In this document: piece by piece, positions 1 to 11,819 of the stretch | Numbering within the stretch: the first letter of the stretch is position 1 | How the letters are laid out: each line of letters starts with the position of its first letter | From: Lutjanus erythropterus | Taxonomy: Eukaryota; Chordata; Actinopteri; Lutjaniformes; Lutjanidae | Assembly: GCA_020091685.1 (NCBI GenBank) | Contig: CM034610.1 | Coordinates: forward strand, 30,407,134-30,471,133 | DNA: 64,000 nucleotides | Direction: 5' to 3' | Program-made: the position numbers and the translations under genes | The notes under the pieces: generated by a model | The model's database searches: none | What the model was told of the DNA's origin: nothing | The model's input: the letters and a program-made list of their open reading frames with translations, nothing else

Positions 1-183
1 CATCAAACTTGGTTGGTGTTGTGGAGGAGAGGTGGCCGGTGCTGCCTCCCAGCTGCTCTCTGAAGCAGTCAGTGAAAGGCAGCAGGAGACCCATGGCCAA
101 GATCCTGGAGCAGAGCCTCTCAGCCTCCTCCGGCTCCTCCTGCTGCTGCTGCTGCAGGAACAGCTTCTCCAGGAGAGTCCGAC
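1..183 (-). CDS. fmn2: fmn2 coding exon 3 (partial)
   Basis: On the minus strand a pyrimidine-rich tract ending in CAG (AG at 185-184) precedes an open frame that reads to the window edge with no splice donor. The first two bases GT complete a Gly codon with the last base of exon 2. The peptide contains RTLLEKLF, a short glutamine run, an acidic stretch, then [18 protein letters not shown], which matches the segment of vertebrate FMN2 lying between the N-terminal region and the FH1 domain. The plus-strand readings of the same bases are shadows. The glutamine run is coded by CAG repeats and may vary in length between individuals. Confidence 0.9.
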
Positions 184-945
184 CTGGACACACAAAGAAG
201 AAAACAAGGCTCATGTGAGAACCCAGACAGACATTTTATAGCTTATTTTTTCCTGGATGAATGTTGCAAAACTTGAGGTTTGTTGTAAAATTAAAAAACC
301 TCCTTCATATTGCATAAGTGTCTCTGTCTGCTGTGATTTTGGATACACAGGAGTGTTTGGATGTGTGATGTCTGACAGGTCCTGACATCATGAGGTGTTT
401 GTCTCACAGGTTTCATATACCTGTATGTGCTGTAACTGCTTAGTCAGACCGCTATGACTGAGTCAAGAGAATACAATATGACTCAGGAACTCATGGGAAA
501 GATAATATATTTTACATATGAAGTATTCTTTTGCAGTGCTGTTAGCACTGTTCAGGGGCAGGTCATTACTCAGCTAGTAATACTAGATACTAAATATGTA
601 TTTTTTTTTGTGTGCTTTGGCGTCTGCCCTCCACTGTTTTTCACACGCAAAAGTTAAGAATTTCAAAAATTGAACATTATCGATTATTAATGGTGATGAC
701 AGTGACCCTGCTCCTGGGTGTGTGTCATGGACTGTATCAGGGTTCCTCCATCTTTCACAAAGACAAATTCAAGCACTTTTCAAGAATTTTCAAGATGCAT
801 TTTCAAGATTTTTCAGCATCTTACAGCTGTGGTAAATTACATATTTATACATGTATAATCAAAGTGATTGTTTCACTTATTAATCTCTTAAACTATGTTA
901 TTGTGCTCTATGTTTTGTGATAAAATTAAAGGAAGACACAATAGT

Positions 946-1262
946 TTCACATATAGCTGCAATGATGAATCAATTATTAAACAACTATTAAATTATCATC
1001 AACTATTTTGATAATTGATTAATCAATTTGAGTCATTATTTGAAAAAAAAGGCAAAATTCTCTGATTTCAGCTACTTAAATTAAAGTTAAAGTTTTGGAC
1101 AAAACAAGACATCTGAGGACGTCATTGTTTACAACGTCAACATTTTTCCTCTCAAACAGTAAAGTGAATGTGAGAAACACTGATCAGCATTTTTCACAAT
1201 TTTTTGACATTTTATGGACCAAACAACTGATCAATTAATCCAGAAAGTAACTGACAGATTAA
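946..1262. repeat. Interspersed repeat family A, copy 1
   Basis: Begins near TGCAATGATGAATCAATTA and ends near AATCCAGAAAGTAACTGACAG. It carries the marker string ATTCTCTGATTTCAGC and later GACAAAACAAGACAT. The same order of motifs recurs at 1350-1545, 6170-6445, 12510-12830 and 32134-32405. The ends are near-palindromic (TAATCAATT runs). It is a common kind of short teleost repeat; I cannot give its formal name. Confidence 0.75.
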
Positions 1263-1349
1263 TAATAATATATTAATAATAATGAGATTGATCATTACAG
1301 GAAAGATTTGAAAAATAGGTCCAAACATGTGGAGCACACGGACGTATGA

Positions 1350-1545
1350 CAATTGATAATCAATTGAGTGCTTTGAGTTATTTTTTGAAAAAACAAAAAA
1401 AAAGTGTGATTTCAGCTTCTTAGATTTGTATATTTTCTGCTTTGTTTACTCTTGACTGACATTTTTCACCATTTTCTGAGATTTTATGGACCACACAGCT
1501 AATTCATGAATCGAGAAGATAATCAACAGATTAATCTACAATAAA
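1350..1545. repeat. Interspersed repeat family A, copy 2 (partial)
   Basis: A second, shorter copy directly after the first in the same orientation. It keeps the GTGTGATTTCAGCTTCTTAGA and TTTTCACCATTTTCTGAGA motifs and lacks the middle part of the first copy. It may be a tandem duplication or a separate insertion. Confidence 0.65.
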
Positions 1546-3893
1546 ATGATCACAATGAGGTTTCATGTTTCTAAATGTGTCACCTGTCAAAGCTCGAGCA
1601 GTCATTTTCATTTTGTCTGAAAGCCAAAAGCATTAACGTTCTCTGACTTATTTTATTTCTACATCTTTCTTTTTCTTTTTTTTAGTCAGACAGAAATTTG
1701 TTACGTAAGTAATGCAATTACAATTTGATACAGTTCCAAGTGCTTTGCAAACCTTGAAAACATGACATTACTATTCAAGTGTTTTCAAGGATTTCCAGCA
1801 CCCATAAGAAGTCCCTCTCCTTCTAGTGAACCACCATGGGACATTATTTTTGAAGTAACATGTTCATCAACAGCAAGAGACAAATAATCATTTGATCCCG
1901 TTTGAATGAATGTGATTGAATGTCCCATGAATAACACATATAACATTTGTCATTTTAAAATAAAATTTTCCAAATCATAAGTCACAGTTTGTTGTACACC
2001 GTTGAAGTATCAGACTGTGAAGATATGTAATTAGAAAAACTATACATCCAGAAGGTCCTGACCGTCTCCCTTCAAAAGCTAACATTAGCTGCTGAAGCTA
2101 CAGGGCATGTGTGTTTTCATACTGGGCTGTAGTCTGGACTCGCTTGTTGTTTCACTTCCCAGCTGGTAAAAGGACCACAAGTCACTGAATCAAACACATC
2201 AGGTTAGCAGTGTTGAGGGTAATAAACAGTACATTACTGTTACAATTTACTGCATTTTCACCACTTTTTTTATGTTTGACACAGAGGACAGACACAACGG
2301 TCACTGAAAGTGTGGAGAATCTCAAGGTGGGTCTCAGGATGGATGTATTGAACAAGTTTCCCATGATCAAAACTTTTATCAAGCCAATACACCGACATCA
2401 TCAAGAAGAGAGCTGTTTAGCCCTGGAAGTGTTGCACAGAGTAACCTACAGCATGTTTGGGTAAGACTGTGATGTGAAAAGCTGTGTGCTCCTTTATAGT
2501 TTGCAAGTTATGCAAGCTGTTGTTTTATTGTTTTCAGCTGGGTAATATGCCTCTGCTTAGTTCTCTGTCAGCAACTTTTTACAGATATGCAGTAGTAAGG
2601 GAGAGCGGGGCAAGTCAAGCCAGCAGGTAAAATGACCCCCTCACCATAAACAAAAGTAATCATGTGAACCCAAATTGAGGAAGTAGAGTTCACATTTGAA
2701 TACATGATGTTCCTTAAATCATTAGTCTTGCATCATAATTAAATATAAATAACTTTATGACATTATATCATATTAGTTTTAGACAGTGTATAAAACAAGG
2801 TCATAAACTTAAAACTGTGGATCTGAGTCACAATCAATGGCTCAGTGTTCCCCAAAAGTTGAATAGGCTACATATGTCCAGAGCAGCCTGCATATTGAAG
2901 TATTATTTTCTGATATTCTACAGATAAGATCAAAAGGGTAAGGCAGTACAAAAAAAAGACAAATCTAAAGATCTAAAGAGAGCAGCAAGGCGCCTGTCAG
3001 AGGCAGGTTGTTTCTTGCTATACGCAGACTAGGTGGTTGCACCGGGCTGCCGAAGCCACCAGCAGTATTCTGTTGGTATTCAAAGTAAGGCTGTCACTGT
3101 CCAGACACCACATCAATCACTTGAGCACACTTTGTAAGAATGCCTGCAGCTAGCTGGGATAGTTTTATATAATTTTTTAAAATTATAATTAGTGTTTTTA
3201 TGTCAAATTTGTTCATAACATTTAAAATAAACATTTTAAGGGAAATTGCAGCATCTGTCTTATTTATGTGCATTTGGGAGATGTTAGAATGCAGATTTTG
3301 TAAATCCTGTAAGCTTCTTGATATATAGGGGAGGTGCTCCCATCCTTTTCTGTAGGATTAAATTCCTGGATTCCTGCATTTAATTGTTAAATACATGCCA
3401 CAGGACCACGAATCCTCCCAAACATAGTTTCACAAAACAGGGGGTCCCCAAACAACATTTTGAACAAGGCCCCCAAAAAGCTAGAAACAGCCCTGGTCAG
3501 AGGGGAGGATCAGTGTGTGGTGAAGGACCAAAGACTGACAGAATGACACTGAAGAGCTACATCAACAAAACAAGTGCGGAGAAGTTCCAGAACAGGTTAT
3601 GCCAGGCTAGCAAAAGCTCATCAGATTTTTGAAGATATCACAGAGGTTGAACTTGCCAGACACACCCAGAAACATGCAAGCCAGATTAATGGACTAACTC
3701 TCTTTTAATGCAGAACTTGCATTGGAGTTAGCAAGAAATACATTTCTGTTCTGATAAACTGTGGCCTACACAAACACACTTTTATTTTGCAGTAAAATCA
3801 TTAAAAAGTGTCTCATAACACCTGGAGACACAAATGTATAATGTGGCGACAGGATGATAGAGTGATAGTGAAAACTAACTTCTACTGCTGACG

Positions 3894-4460
3894 GTGTGTG
3901 AATCAGTACAGCCCCTCAGACCCTCAGGCTCCAGTTTTATAGTTGTTCCAAAGTGCAGGACTGAAACCTTTGGTGCGGCAGCTTTTAGCAATTCTGCTGT
4001 GACTGACTGGAAGCTGGCAGTGCTGAAATTTTTAAACAATAAACTTAAGATCTACCTCTTCAGTCTGGCTTTTGATTAAGAATGGTTTACAGACATTAGG
4101 TATATTTATTTTCATTTCATTTTGTGATTTTTTCCCCCCAATTTTACTTAATTTATTATTTGTTTTTATCAGTTTTACTTATTTTATTATTTTTGTTCTG
4201 TCTTTTTAATATGTTTTTATCTAGTTCTTAGTCTAGGTTTTAGTTAACTCTATGTTATTGATATTGTTCTATTTAACTCTGTCTTTGTCAACAGTTTTAT
4301 TTCTTGTTTTTGAAACAGAGTATATAGTTGGTATTTCACTCTATTACTTTCACCTGTTCTGTCATATGGTCAGTTTGTTAGTCATCTGTTCAGCACTTTG
4401 AATTGCATTAACCTGTATGAAAATTGCTACACAAATAAAGTTTGACTGATTGATTGATAT
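3894..4460 (+). mobile_element. LINE 3' end, L2/CR1-like
   Basis: An open stretch reads FIVVPKCRTETFGAAAF, then SAVTDWKLAVLKFLNNKLKI and YLFSLAFD, the usual C-terminal end of fish L2/CR1-type LINE reverse transcriptase proteins. It is followed by an AT-rich 3' UTR, the motif CAGCACTTTGAATTGCATTA, and a short TGAT microsatellite tail at about 4447-4460. The 5' part is missing, as expected for 5'-truncated LINE insertions. Confidence 0.75.
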
Positions 4461-5265
4461 TGATCAACTGCATGTAAACAGTTTCACAGTGAGTGTGTTC
4501 TCTGAATTCCTACCCTATTATACTCAGTAATCTGGTTTCTCCCTCTGACCCCTCAAAAGACATCAAAGTTCAGCCTCTCAGCCCTGATAGAAACTGTAAC
4601 TTCCTGCCATTCATGAATGCAGATTTGAATTAAGCTGATTAAGCAGTTGATTGCTGTAAATCCTGGTTCTTGAAACAAACGTATAAAAGACAGAGGACAG
4701 GACTGTGAACCTAAAGCACAGCACACGAGCAGCCGATCAATGAATAAAGGTTGAGCTTGTTGCCAACTAAAAATACCTTCATGCATTTATTGATAGCAAA
4801 CTGCTGAACACAAATGCTGCCTGCAGTACGCCAAAGCTCAACAACATCTATTTTTAGAGGTGCGGCGGTCAGTTTTAAAGCTAGAGTGAAGATACCGGGA
4901 TTATATGAAACTAGAAGACTTAATGAATCCACTGATGTCAACTATGTCATGCTAGGTCAGGTCCCGTGACCTCTCACCTCAAGATAACTGAATGAAAGTG
5001 GGTTCTATAGGAACTATTGAGGTGGGACAGCTGAGTTTCTCCATCCTGCCAGAGGCCAGTCATGCTGTGGATGACTGGATCACTGTATTCTGACTTCCAG
5101 CTGCTAACCTTGAGATTCAGAATCAGCAGATGTCAAGGTTTAAAAGCAAATGATCTATTAGTTTTGTCCTCTGAGCCTTAAATACACACTTGTGCACACA
5201 CTGGTCTCTTGCTTTCTGGAGAGAATAATCTGACCGATCTGAAACTGAGGCAGTTCTGCACCGAC

Positions 5266-5516
5266 CTGTGAAGATATCCTGGAAGCCGCAGGTGGAAACC
5301 TGTCCACAGGAGGATCTCCTGGTGGCACAGATGGGTTGGCTGCCTCCTCCTCTGTAGCCCAGCAGATATTCTCCTGACCCTCCGGAGCCTCCTCCGTCCT
5401 CCTCTCTGCTCCTCAGCCTCCTCTCCAGCTCCTCCGTCCAGTCAGCCGAGCGACTCAGAGGCCCAGCGAGGCTTCGAGAGCGCTGCCTCCGCACCTGTTG
5501 ACCCTCGGCCATCGTC
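5266..5516 (-). CDS. fmn2: fmn2 coding exon 2
   Basis: 251 bp on the minus strand. Acceptor AG is at 5518-5517 and donor GT at 5265-5264 (context ACAG|GTCGGT). The peptide reads TMAEGQQVRRQRSRSLAG, then PLSRSADWTEELERRLRS, an acidic Gly-rich run, YLLGYRG, and RRSSCGQVSTCGFQDIFT. Basic and serine-rich patches (RQRSRSLAG, RRSSCG) look like phosphorylation or 14-3-3-type sites, which is inference. The acceptor has only a weak pyrimidine tract but a CTAAC branch-like motif upstream. The exon fits phase 2 on its 5' side and phase 1 on its 3' side, matching both neighbours. An internal ATG just after the junction makes it look like an independent start, but the phase agreement argues for an internal exon. 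Confidence 0.85.
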
Positions 5517-5756
5517 CTGTCAACATTGACATTAGTTAGCTCTAACCTTAGCATACAAGTTAAATATCATACTGTAGAGCACATCAAAATGATAAAATAA
5601 ACTAAAATAATCTTAAAGGACAAACCCAGTGTTGCTGCATTTTTTTCAAAGGATTCTGTGGTGACTCTTCAAGAAGCCGATGGATTTCATTCATTTACAC
5701 ATGTATGAAAATCAACTTTTAAAACCTACAACCTGCTTCTGTGATGTAACCAGGGC

Positions 5757-5985
5757 AGCGTACTGCTGCCATACCAGAAAAAGAAAAACAGATCAGTGTC
5801 AGGTTATAACTAGAGAGGTTTATTGTTATAACATGTTTTTCATGTTATAACAAGATACTTTCACGGAATTACAAAATGCAAACTAATGATGTTATAACAA
5901 CAAAGTTTTCTTGTTAAAACAATATACTATTTATGCTGTTAAAATGTAAAACATTTTATGTTGTAATGTGATAACTTATGTTGAC
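5757..5985. repeat. TTATAACA-rich repeat (family B), single arm
   Basis: Starts with TACTGCTGCCATACCAGAAA and continues with many copies of TTATAACA and ATGTTATAAC. Its start matches both ends of the 8566-10133 element, so it is probably one arm of the same family. Confidence 0.65.
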
Positions 5986-5989
5986 CAGA

Positions 5990-6748
5990 GTTGGGAAAGT
6001 TACGTTAGAAATGTATTCAGATACAGTTATTAATTACTTGTTAAAATATGTAATCAGTAGCACAATGCAAGTATCAAAATATTACAGTAATATAACTTGA
6101 TTACTTTCTGTTACCTCAGTATAAAATATGGTGAAATTGTTTAGCCTAATATGGTGTTTTGAGGCCTGCAACTAATGATTACTTTCATTGATTAATCGGT
6201 TGATTATTTTCTCCATTAATCAGTTAGTTGTTTGGTCCATGAAATGTCAGAAAATGGCGAAAAATGTTTTTTTTTGTCCACAACTCAGAGATATTCAGTT
6301 TACTGTCAGAGAGGAGTAAAAAAAAAAAAAAAAAACAGAATATAATCAGAGAATTTTGAATTTTCTTTCTTTAAAAAATGACTTAAACCAATTAATCGCC
6401 TATTAAAATAGTTGGTGATTCATTTAATAACTGATAAATCATTACAGTGTTTTATGTTGGTTATTAGGTTTATTAATTTGACCAGCTGCTCCTTCCTTTT
6501 TTGTACACAGTTTATTGACTGACTGATTGACTGATTCAAAGACAAAAAAAAAATTCACTAGAGTCCTGTGCATGATAGGATACTGTTCTTTATTTTGAAA
6601 CTGTAATCTTACTGATAATCCACATTTTTACTAAATGTATCTGTAGTCTGATTACATCTTTTTTTTTTATCTGTAACTGTAATGGAATACAGTTCCTTTT
6701 TTGGTTCAAGATTATGTAATCAGTTACATGTAATCTGTTACTCCCCAA
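5990..6748. mobile_element. Composite repeat C with family A inside, copy 1
   Basis: The left end reads GTTGGGAAAGTTACGTTAGA and the right end ATGTAATCTGTTACTCCCCAA, so the ends are roughly inverted (GTAAC near one, GTTACTCCCCAA at the other). Family A sequence occupies about 6170-6445. The same arrangement, with family A in the same place and orientation relative to the host element, recurs in opposite orientation at 31770-32558. Confidence 0.7.
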
Positions 6749-8565
6749 GGCTCCTTAAGAAACTTTACTTGTCATGTCTTTCTGGTGTGTTAGTAATACC
6801 CTGCCATAGCTAACCCATCTAAAGATCATGCATACTTTTATTGCTGTCAGAGGTATATTAATATTGTTTGCTTAATGCAGCTGAAATGGACATTGATTTT
6901 GAAAAGCACGCTCTGCATTTTCACACAATGAAAATACTTCAACAACAAGAAACGCAGGCGTGACGCTAACTGTGAAGGATGTTTTGTCTTTGCAAGTTCA
7001 CTTTAATACTGTATGAGATTAATGAAAACTAATGGCTATATGTCAGGAGAGTAGAAATGTGAAACATTAAAACTAAAGCTTCATCTATCTGTTAAAGTGA
7101 TGTCTTATTGTCGTTCAGACAGAGGTTTCTTTTGGCTTCATTCAGTCCTGACCGCACATCTACAGACAGAACTGCACGCTCGCAGATTATTCTCTCTCAG
7201 GCTGCATCACTGATGGATATGGAAACTTAGTTTGCTGCTGAGGCATTAATTAATGACTGAGAGAGACGCTCGATCTTCCCCGCTTGTCACAGTGAATCCA
7301 CTGAATTCACTTCAACTCAGTTTCATCATTTAATGTTATTAGAGAGTGAATCTTGCTGTGGGTTTTAAAATATCCAACAGTGACCAAACACTGAGAGACA
7401 GCACTCATTCAGACATGAGACTAATATGTTAAAATTACCAGCAGATTAACATGAAGGGGTGCAGGTCTGAATGTCTGGTACATTGGCTAACTCATGTAAA
7501 AACACTAGTAATGTATTTCTATCAATGAGTGCCTTTACCTGTGCATTAATATGTGCATTAATATTTTGGTTTTGAGCCTTTTCCTGTTTTTGAACATAGT
7601 ATTCATATCCCTGTGTACACGATCATGACAGTATCCAGGTTTCTGATCGTCTTCCTGCAGGTGCATCCAATATCAGCCGCTATGAAGCAGGTCAGAGACC
7701 AGTGGAAGGTGTTTACATCATGCAGTGTCTTCTAGCAAAGATCTACAGGCAGCATATGTAGTTTTCTCAAACACAGCATAAGGTCTTTTCCAGGTTTCTG
7801 AAACAGTGATAAGCTGTTGACATAGCTTTCATAGCTTTGGGTATTATTTCAGTAATAATATTATACTCAGGAGGTAAGTGTTGAGAATCCATACATTGTG
7901 TTCACAGCTAAGTCAGACTTCCCAGATAGTTCACCTTCATGCTGACTGAAGGTCAGGTTTAGTTTTTTAGTCTTGCGTGTGCACACCATCACACACACAC
8001 ACAGCTCAGACAGTGTGCGTGTGCATGCGACTGTGGCTCCACACTAAGGATCTACAATGAAGATTCAGACTAAAAACATGGTGTTGATGATGTGTTTCAA
8101 GTCAACTTTGCATGTCTGGTCTTTAAGAGACTTGGTTCACACCAGACGAGCAGTATGGTGGTTGTTTTTTCATTTGAAAACTGGTCACCATTGACTTCCA
8201 TTGTTTGGGAGATTCTGAAACACTGTTTTCCTGTGAAAGTCCAGCAGTGTTTTGTGGACTAAAAAACTAAACCTGACCTTTAATCAGCATGAGAATAGAT
8301 AATGACTGAAATTTTCTTTTCAGGTGAACCTTTGGCCAAGAAGTTGATGTGTAAACAGTGATGGATTATGATCTGACCTCAACAACAGACCTGGTGAGTA
8401 TTTACCAACAGGACTGATACCCACAATAAGGACCAAATTGTAGAGAAGTGGAGTTATCCTTAAAACATCTAACAAGCTGAATCAACTTTATCTGCAGCCC
8501 TGATTGGCATCACCTGATAATGGTTAAAACCAGTTAAAGATTTATGTTAAAAGCACAGTATCATG

Positions 8566-10133
8566 TGTAGATGTGTATTGCTGCCATGCCAGAAAAAGTA
8601 AATTCGATCACGTTATAATGTGAAAAGTTATAACAAGATATTTTCCTTGTTATAACAAGGATGTTCACGTTGTTATAACATGTTATAACAAAAACCTCAT
8701 ATTATAACAATGTACTTTTTATATTATTATGATGTTAAATACTTCAAGTTATAATGAGATTATCAACATGTTCTCATCCCAACTCGTCACATAATTTGTC
8801 ACCCCTTGCGCCTGATATTAAGCACAAGCTACCCTCGTCTTTTAGTCTTTTAACACTAAAATGGTCGCAGATTAGTTAGGTTTGGGATAAGATGTTGTGT
8901 ACATCATGTGAAGCCAGTAAATCAGCTCACACAATGAAGGTCATATGACATGACAACACAGGTGCCTTTCAACTTTTAATGTTTTGGTGTCACATGGGAC
9001 ATGAAGTTCAGTCTCCTGGGTGAAAGTCCTGTGTTTGTTTGAGACATCCATCCAATCCCAGTCTCCACCTTGACACTTTCTTGACTTTAACAACAACATA
9101 TACACAATTCATTGCACAATTCAAATGGAACCAAATAATAATTTGGCTCTTGTCATAGACAACTGTTCATATTTTTTCTGATGTTAGGTCACCGGAAGGG
9201 GAGGGACTTTAGCTCTCTATAATAAGTCAACAGCGTGGGACACCATAGCTGTGGATGGGTGCTGTCCATGTTTGTATGAGTCGCTGAGAGGCGGTGACAA
9301 ATCATCTGTATCTGACGAGTTGGGAATGAGGCCAGGTGTGAGCATTTATTGTTGTAACATAAAACTTTTCATGTTACTGTCATGGTTTGGGGATTTTTGT
9401 TAGTCATTTCCTGTTTTGTTTTATTTTTGTCTTCCCTCTTGTTTCTCTGACTTTACTTCCTATCTTAATCCTTTTTGATTACACTTTGTTTCACCTGTGT
9501 CTGATTACTTCCTTGTCTATTTAGTCCTTGTGTTTCTCTGTTTTGTCGTCAGCCTTTTGTGTCAGTCCCATGCGCTTTGGATTTCTGCCTTATTTTTTGG
9601 ACTTTGCATTTGTTTTATGGACTTTTGTGTTCCACTTTTGCCTTCTTTGGATTTGTTTGCATTTTTTGGATTTGTCTTTGGTTCAGGCCAGCCAGTCTCG
9701 TCTTTTATTATTAAAATACATTTGAACTGCTTACATTTTGCCTCTGTCTGCATTTCTGGGGGAGGGAGTAAAGATGCAGAAACAAGAACTACCAAATAAA
9801 ACAGGAAATAACTAACAAAAAACCCAAACCATGAGTTATAATATGGTTTCAGTCTTGTGACCTCTCTTTTTTGAATATGATTACTGGATTTTGGGTTTAT
9901 CACTCCACAGGGAATCCCATTTAAGCATGACCTCATTTTCCAAATAAGTTACTATGTTATAACATGCAACATTTCATGTTATAGCAAGATAAACAGTATA
10001 TTGTTATGATAAAGATGTATGTTATAATAACATGAAAATATGTTGTTAGAACAGTAAACTTTTAATGTTATAACTTGATACTGATCCGTTTTTCTTTTTC
10101 AACCCTGTGGCAGCAATACACATCCTGTCAAAG
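8566..10133. mobile_element. Probable TIR element of family B with nested insertion
   Basis: Both ends carry GATGTGTATTGCTGCCA in inverted orientation (about 8566 on plus, 10133 on minus), each followed inward by an AGAAAAAG-like motif and repeated TTATAACA units. This looks like a non-autonomous DNA transposon with long subterminal repeats. No transposase was seen. A second TIR element sits inside at 9380-9834. Confidence 0.55.
9380..9834. mobile_element. Non-autonomous TIR element, about 455 bp
   Basis: Left end TCATGGTTTGGGGATTTTTG and, on the other strand, right end TCATGGTTTGGGTTTTTTGT. The similarity extends about 40 bp (TTAGTCATTTCCTGTTTTGT inside the left end, matching the complement of the right). 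The interior is T-rich on plus and makes accidental long open frames on both strands, which I do not call genes. The class is uncertain; target-site duplications are not clear. Confidence 0.65.
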
Positions 10134-10191
10134 GTAAAATAGAAGCAAAGGTTTGAATATTCTAATGAACATGCTGTGATGCCACAGATAC

Positions 10192-11819
10192 CTGTGGAGG
10201 GTGTGGTGTCCCCTGCGCGGGGACAGGGGGCTGTGTGATGGGGACAGGGCCGGGGACTGTCCCGGGGAACTGAGCTGTCTGGTGGTGGTCTTGATGTAGG
10301 AGGGGAAGATGGGAGGGTAGGGTTTCACCACGGGGCTGGAGGAGGAGGATGAGTGGGTGGACCTGAGGAGCCGTTTGGCCAATGTGGGGCTCTCCTGGGG
10401 GGGCAGCGGGCTGAAGGACACACTGCTCCTCCTGACCTCCTCCTGCTGAGCGGAGGGGGAGGCGCCGGCCGCAGCAGAGTGGCTGGACCCGGCACTTAGG
10501 CAGTCCTCGAGGGACTCGGCACTGGTGGCTGAACCCAGCTGACCCTCGCCCTCGTCGAACACGGTCCCTGAGCTCGGCCCCTCTGTGGGCTCAGCGGGTG
10601 GAGGACTGAGCTCATCCACCTCGGGTTCAGTCTCATCCTCCTGCCGGGTTTCACCTCCTGCTTCCCCCTCCTCCCCTGGGGTTCTCCCAATACTGTCAAC
10701 TGTGAGATCAGGGAAGCTGTTACCACTGGTTGCCGTGGTGACCGGGCTGACTGCTGCCCCCCCTGTAGTCGCCATGGTGACGGCTGTAAGAGGGGGCTGC
10801 TGCAGCCAAGCATGCTGCTCTTTTGTGCCTGTGGCAACACAAAGAGAAGCTTCTCTCTCCTTCTCCCTCTGCCCCTTCCCATTTAGCTCCGGATGCCCCA
10901 CCTCCTCCTCCTCCTTCTCCTCCTTCTCTTCCTTCTCCTCCCTCCTCTCGTGCACCTCTGTTTGGAAGGGGAGGTGCAGCGTTGACGGTGGCTGGTCCAT
11001 GTGCTTGACAGAGCTGGATAGAGTCCCCGTCTCTAGGAACGACAGGGCGTCTGACCCCAGCTCTAATTCAGGGGTCAGGTCAAGCACCTCAGGAGGAGTT
11101 AATTTAACTCCCCCGTTGCTCTGCTTCCTCCCCTCTTCTCCTCCCCAGCTCAAATCCTTCTCTCCCCCGTTTGGTGCTTCCATGATCGAGTTAACCCCCC
11201 CATGCTGCTGGTGCTGCAGCCTGATAGCGAGCTGGATGTCTGCGAGCAGATCCTCGTGGTCAGCCGCTGAGTGGAAGCTGTAGATGTCGGTGTCTGACCC
11301 CGAGCTCCCTCCCTTCTGCCCTCCTTCCTCTGCGGGAGACGTCGCTGCTGTGGAGGCTTTCCGTTGCACCTCCTGCCTCTTCTCTCCTCCAGCTCTGTCT
11401 CCATCCTTCCTCCCCTGCTCAGCTTTCTTTTTCTTCTCGGGAAAAGCAGCCTCTGTGTCCGACTGTCCCAGCTCGTCCGCAGACATTTCAGGTGTTTTTG
11501 TATCCAGCTCATCATGTTGGGATGCTAACACGTCCTCCTTTGAGCCTGTCACCGATGAACACACGTCTCCTTTCCCTTTCAGGTTGCCCTTTCTCTTCCG
11601 GATGGAGAAAACAGAGGACTTGGACTCGGATTTGTTTTTCTTCCCTCCTCCTCCTCCGCTGCTGCCTGCTCCTTTACCTCCATGCTTACCCTGCTTCTTT
11701 CCTCCCTTTTTTGTCGTGTCCCCTCCTCCCTCTCTCCATCCTTCATCCAGTGAAGGGTAGCTTCCATTACCCGACGCTGCTGCTGCAGCTTTCCTCTGCT
11801 TCGCCTCCTGGTTGCCCAT
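10192..11819 (-). CDS. fmn2: fmn2 coding exon 1
   Basis: 1628 bp on the minus strand, 542 codons plus two bases. The start MGNQEAK sits in a good initiation context (CAACATGG) and Gly2 could be N-myristoylated, as suggested for FMN2. In order: alanine and glycine/lysine-rich basic region (1-85), a segment SKEDVLASQ (93-101), DTDIYSFHSA (176-185) followed by the DLLADIQLAIRLQHQQ helix (190-205), an acidic glutamate-lysine run near 291-304, a serine/proline-rich acidic middle, and PYPPIFPSYIKTTTRQL (about 500-516) followed by SP-rich repeats. The donor is CACAG|GTATCT with GT at 10191-10190; the frame stays open to 10128 only by read-through into the intron. Long open frames on the plus strand and in other minus frames are shadows caused by the GC-rich, stop-poor exon. 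Confidence 0.95.

Larger units (their letters stand above)
184..5265 (-). other. fmn2: fmn2 intron 2
   Basis: About 5.1 kb between exons 2 and 3. It holds copies of an AT-rich fish interspersed repeat (listed separately), a LINE 3' end at 3894-4460, and otherwise AT-rich unique-looking sequence. From 2590 to 3700 there are stretches that look like old repeat fragments (for example a GGGAGAGCGGGGCAAGT motif near 2600), but I cannot assign a family. No other gene was recognised on either strand. Confidence 0.8.
5517..10191 (-). other. fmn2: fmn2 intron 1
   Basis: About 4.7 kb, largely occupied by mobile-element sequence: a TTATAACA-rich repeat at 5757-5985, a composite repeat at 5990-6748, and a larger palindromic arrangement at 8566-10133 with another TIR element nested inside it. 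The stretch 6750-8565 is mostly unique-looking AT-rich DNA with a short CA tract near 7990. I saw no further exon. Confidence 0.75.
1..11819 (-). other. fmn2: fmn2 gene, 5' part (three coding exons, runs off window)
   Basis: Formin 2 nucleates and elongates unbranched actin filaments; in vertebrates it acts in oocyte spindle positioning and in neurons. Three minus-strand exons are visible: 11819-10192, 5516-5266 and 183 to the window edge. Exon 1 ends two bases into a codon (AG) and exon 2 supplies the G (Arg). Exon 2 ends one base into a codon (G) and exon 3 supplies GT (Gly). Introns of 4675 and 5082 bp separate them and are GT-AG. The FH1 proline-rich and FH2 catalytic domains are not in the window and should lie beyond its left edge. 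The call rests on the N-terminal start MGNQ, the DTDIYSFHSA segment and the conserved sequence in exon 3, as I remember vertebrate FMN2. Confidence 0.93.

Noticed and set aside
9-241. Two overlapping plus-strand frames at the window start
   Set aside because: They are antisense to fmn2 exon 3, which has a proper acceptor and phase on the minus strand.
10585-11283. 232-codon plus-strand frame, and other frames over 10496-11824
   Set aside because: Antisense or frame shadows of the GC-rich fmn2 exon 1, whose minus-strand frame has clear FMN2 motifs and matching splice phases.
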